A stretch of DNA of 64,000 nt from Brachypodium distachyon (lineage: Eukaryota > Streptophyta > Magnoliopsida > Poales > Poaceae): contig NC_016134.3 of NCBI RefSeq assembly GCF_000005505.3, forward strand, positions 11,142,624-11,206,623, in the 5' to 3' direction. The notes beneath the pieces were generated by a model. It was not told the origin of the DNA and did not search any database. It worked only from the letters and a program-made list of their open reading frames with translations. This document shows, piece after piece, positions 58,130-64,000 of this stretch. Position 1 is the stretch's first letter, and every line of letters begins with the position of its first letter. The translations under genes and the position numbers were made by a program.

Positions 58130-58954
58130 TTAACCAGGATTATGTTAGCAATAAAGAGACTGTGCAAATGAAGTAGCAAGTGATTAGCAGTGACCTAAAT
58201 GTGTTGTGCGCTCATATAAAAAAAATTGGTTGCCAATTTTCTTTAAGAAACTTTGCTTTATTTCATGGAAGGAATGAGCTGAATTTGTTGGTGTCATTGC
58301 ATATTATTAGGAGCATTTCTCTATTTCTAACAAGAATTAGCAAGAAGAAGTCATTGATTTCATTTGACACCGATGCCGTTGCTTACATGCTAACTTCGCC
58401 CCTTCTGCACCCATCCACGCCCCACATCCAGTGGTCAATGTCCTCTCTCAAGGATATATGATGCATGATGTGCATCTATCACCACTCTCATGATCATCTA
58501 ATCAGAATCAATCAAAACAAATCCTGGTTGCAATTACCTTTTTTTAACCGCTGAAGTGATGATGATTAGTTGTGCTAATTTTTATTTAGAGTCATGATTA
58601 ATTACTTGATTATTAACAAATCCTGATTGGAATTGCCCTGTTTTTTTGCCTGCTTTTTTTTTTGCAGACCAAGATATTGTTTCCTTTGTGTGTCTTTGTT
58701 TGCTCGCTGAATGAATTTAATCTTTGAACTTGATTCCTCTCGAAAATAGTGTTTTTTTGTTTCATAATTAGTGAGTTTCTTCTTTAGGCAAGCCTCTCTA
58801 ACTCAGGAGCATGCATTTTGCAGCAGTCCTCAAGGTGCATAGCCCCGGGGAGGTGTGGGTGGTGGGTGGGGGGGGGGGGCGTGGCTGTCCTAATTAAAAT
58901 GCTCAAATCTGATAGAAGGACTAAAGTATCCAGTTTTGCCAATTAAGTGACCAA

Positions 58955-60440
58955 ATATATGCGATTCAATCTCGTTCTCGTACTCTCAAAACGCTCATCT
59001 ACATCACCAAACTTTAAAATACGGTGCAATACGGTCCTATACGATGGAGACATACGTATTTCGATGATGTGGCACATATCTGACAGGTGGGGCCATCAAA
59101 CAACATACATTAGTGTGATGGTTCTTTTCCATAAAAAAACCCTACATCCTATTTAATTAACAACCGCCGTCTCTCCCTATTCCTATGGCCACCACTCAGC
59201 ATCCTGATCCCCTTCTTCTCGCTGCCGGCAGCCACAGAGAAAAGGCACCAACCACCAAGCACTCAGACTCGCAGACACTGTTGAAGCCGGAGCACGCGGT
59301 GAACGCGTTGGCATGAGCATTGTGGACTCGTGGCGCACTGCCGCCTATTCTCTACTGCGGCTCGTCGGACTGCTCGTCAACTGTTGGCACGGCGACCTCC
59401 ACCTCATCCACGGCGGCGTGCCAAAGGGCCACAAGAAGGTCGTGTTCTACCTTGCGGCGCCCGAGGCGCTCCTATTCAGCGGCTCGGTGGACAGTACCAT
59501 CTTCGTCTGCAGCTGCAGCTCGGTGGAGCATTTCGTCGAGCACATGGCGGGTGTGGGTGTGGAAAGCAGCGGCAGGAGTTGGACGGAGCGCGGTGACCGA
59601 GCGGGCGAGGAATTCATTGAGGACGGGGTCAGAAGCGAGCTAATCCTGCTGCATACCGGTGCTCAGCCTCAAGTTCTCTTCGGATTGGAGGATGCGTGAG
59701 GTGAAGGAGTGTGGCCTGTGGCGCTTGAGAAGGAGGTGGTGTGGACTGTGGAGTCGGCCTGAAGGTGGCGGAGGAGGATCGATGATGGGGCCCTGACGGC
59801 GGCCAAGGAATTGGGAAGCCTGCGAGGCGAGCTTGGGGATGGAGAGAATGGCTCTCATGGTGACCGTCGTCGAGATGCAATCCTGCCGGCCTGTCCGTGC
59901 GGAGGCTGCAGCAGTACACGGCGTCTTCCCGCTCCACGCGTCCTTCGTATGCACCGTCGCCGGCATCGGAGAGGAAGGGCTGCGGCGCCTGTTCTTCGCC
60001 GAGTCCCTCACTGATGGCTGTAGCTGCTGCAGCAGGAGGGAAGAGAGCGGCACGGAGCTCGGCCACCGGCCCGCAGGGTGGGGAACCCTGCCACGCCGTC
60101 ACCCATGGTGCTTGACGCCAGAAGCGACATCGTGTGGCTGCAGCGCGCGTCGTGCAGGCGTTCACGATGTTCGCTCCGCTCCGCTCTGCCGCAGTCAAGA
60201 AAAGAGCAAAGAGGCGGAGCTGAAGGATGAAGATGATGGGTTTGAGTGGATGGGGGTGTTAGGGGGGTTATTACAATTTACAGCATGTCAGCTAGTGGGT
60301 CCTATACGTAAGATACATGCCACATCAGCAAAATACGTACATCTCCATCGTATATGATGGTATTGCACCGTATTTTAAAGTTTGGTGACCTAGATAAGCG
60401 TTTTGAGAGTACGAGGACTAGATTGAACCGTCAACACAGG
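58955..60440. mobile_element. MULE-like element with GC-rich captured interior
   Basis: Long inverted arms lie at about 58960-59130 and 60290-60435. Both carry CTCGTACTCTCAAAACGCT, ACCAAACTTTAAAATACGGTG, and a CGATGGAGA.(G/A)TACGTATTT stretch. The interior (59160-60260) is GC-rich, with overlapping frames on both strands and no transposase. Its borders may extend further; no target-site duplication was identified, so the limits are approximate. It is probably a Pack-MULE type element from a different family than 53785-54706. Confidence 0.75.
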
Positions 60441-63364
<2,924 letters not shown>

Positions 63365-64000
63365 TTAGCCAAGATTTATGTTAGCAATAAAGTACATTGT
63401 GCCCGGTGCAGATGAAGTAACAAGTGATTAGGAGGGGCCTGAATGTGTTCTGCGCTCATAATTTTTTTTGGTTCTTTTTGTTTCTTTAGCGAAGCTTTGC
63501 TTAATTTGCTTATCTCTGATTAATTACTTGATTACTAACAAATCCTGATTGGAATCACCCTTTTTTTTCTTGCTGAGATGATTGTTGCGCTAATCTCTTT
63601 TTTGTCGGAGTAAAAAAAAGGATTACTTGATTCCAATCAGGATTGATAATAATGGTTACTGCCAAGGTCCAAGGCCCGATTGCTCATCCATCTTATAGAA
63701 GGTTCATGAGCCACTGGGTCAAGGCCCAGAAGATAAACCCATAAGTCCATAACCAAACAACGGGCCTGATGAGAGCCAAGCCTCCTGTGTGGCATCATGA
63801 TACGAAAAAGTCTGTTTCTTTTCTTTTTTTTGGTGCTGATTGAGCTTTCACGCATGCCGATACACTTTCTATAAAAAAACGTGTGCCAATACACAGCCAC
63901 ACAACTGTTTTTCTTTTTCGAAAGAAGAAAAAGGAGGGAAAACTGCACAGTATTAAAAAATCAAGATGTACTGGTTAGTCAGGGTGCCATCTGTCTTGAG
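63365..64000. other. TRL6 3' flank
   Basis: It shares blocks with the TRL5 3' flank (GTTAGCAATAAAG, GCAAATGAAGTA(G/A)CAAGTGATTAG, TAATTACTTGATTA, AATCCTGATTGGAAT), confirming that the duplication unit extends downstream. No gene is visible to the window end. Confidence 0.65.

Noticed and set aside
59629..60198. A 189-codon minus-strand frame
   Set aside because: It lies in the GC-rich interior of a MULE-like element with equally long frames on the other strand; not supported as a host gene.

Overview
The window is nuclear DNA from a grass (Poaceae). The evidence is plant intron-exon structure, many short grass-type Stowaway-like MITEs, MULE/Pack-MULE and CACTA elements, GC-rich first exons, and proteins of grass type. 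A pooid such as Brachypodium is my guess, not something the sequence proves. Exon models were built by hand from splice sites, reading frame and protein similarity recalled from memory; no search was run.

Layout. 1-1.4 kb: a tandem concatemer of a miniature LTR retrotransposon (four 81-83 bp LTRs). 1.7-4.5 kb: two tandem secreted cysteine-rich proteins, each with the same 22 cysteines and a shared promoter block. 5-8.9 kb, minus strand: a 15-exon plastid peptide chain release factor 1 gene with a solo LTR and a MITE in its introns. 9.7-15.4 kb, minus strand: a 15-exon kelch/coiled-coil protein gene with a 5'UTR intron and an 86-codon upstream ORF. 16.6-18.65 kb: a decayed LINE with a MULE nested inside it. 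23.9-24.2 kb, minus strand: a CC-type glutaredoxin. 25.9-29.2 kb, minus strand: a 10-exon secreted class 3 lipase. 32.5-37.2 kb: two decayed CC-NB-LRR genes. 37.65 kb: a small secreted 8-cysteine protein.

38.6-63.4 kb: the main feature, a head-to-tail array of six tropinone-reductase-like short-chain dehydrogenase genes (TRL1 to TRL6 here), all on the plus strand. TRL2, TRL4 and TRL6 read through intact (263, 264 and 270 aa). TRL1 (14-nt deletion), TRL3 (8-nt insertion plus loss of the catalytic exon) and TRL5 (1-nt deletion) are broken. TRL2/TRL3 and TRL5/TRL6 are clear sister pairs. TRL3 and TRL5 keep a homologous intron in the first coding exon that the other four copies lack. In TRL3 the missing catalytic exon is replaced by a MULE terminal-repeat fragment, and a 3.1 kb CACTA-like element sits in its 3' flank. 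Pack-MULE-like elements fill the gaps between TRL4, TRL5 and TRL6.

The left half is a stable set of housekeeping-type genes; kelch, glutaredoxin and lipase may be an ancient conserved neighbourhood. The right half is a fast-evolving accessory region (NLRs, secreted peptide, SDR array) shaped by duplication, mutation and transposons. I saw no tRNA, rRNA or CRISPR features.
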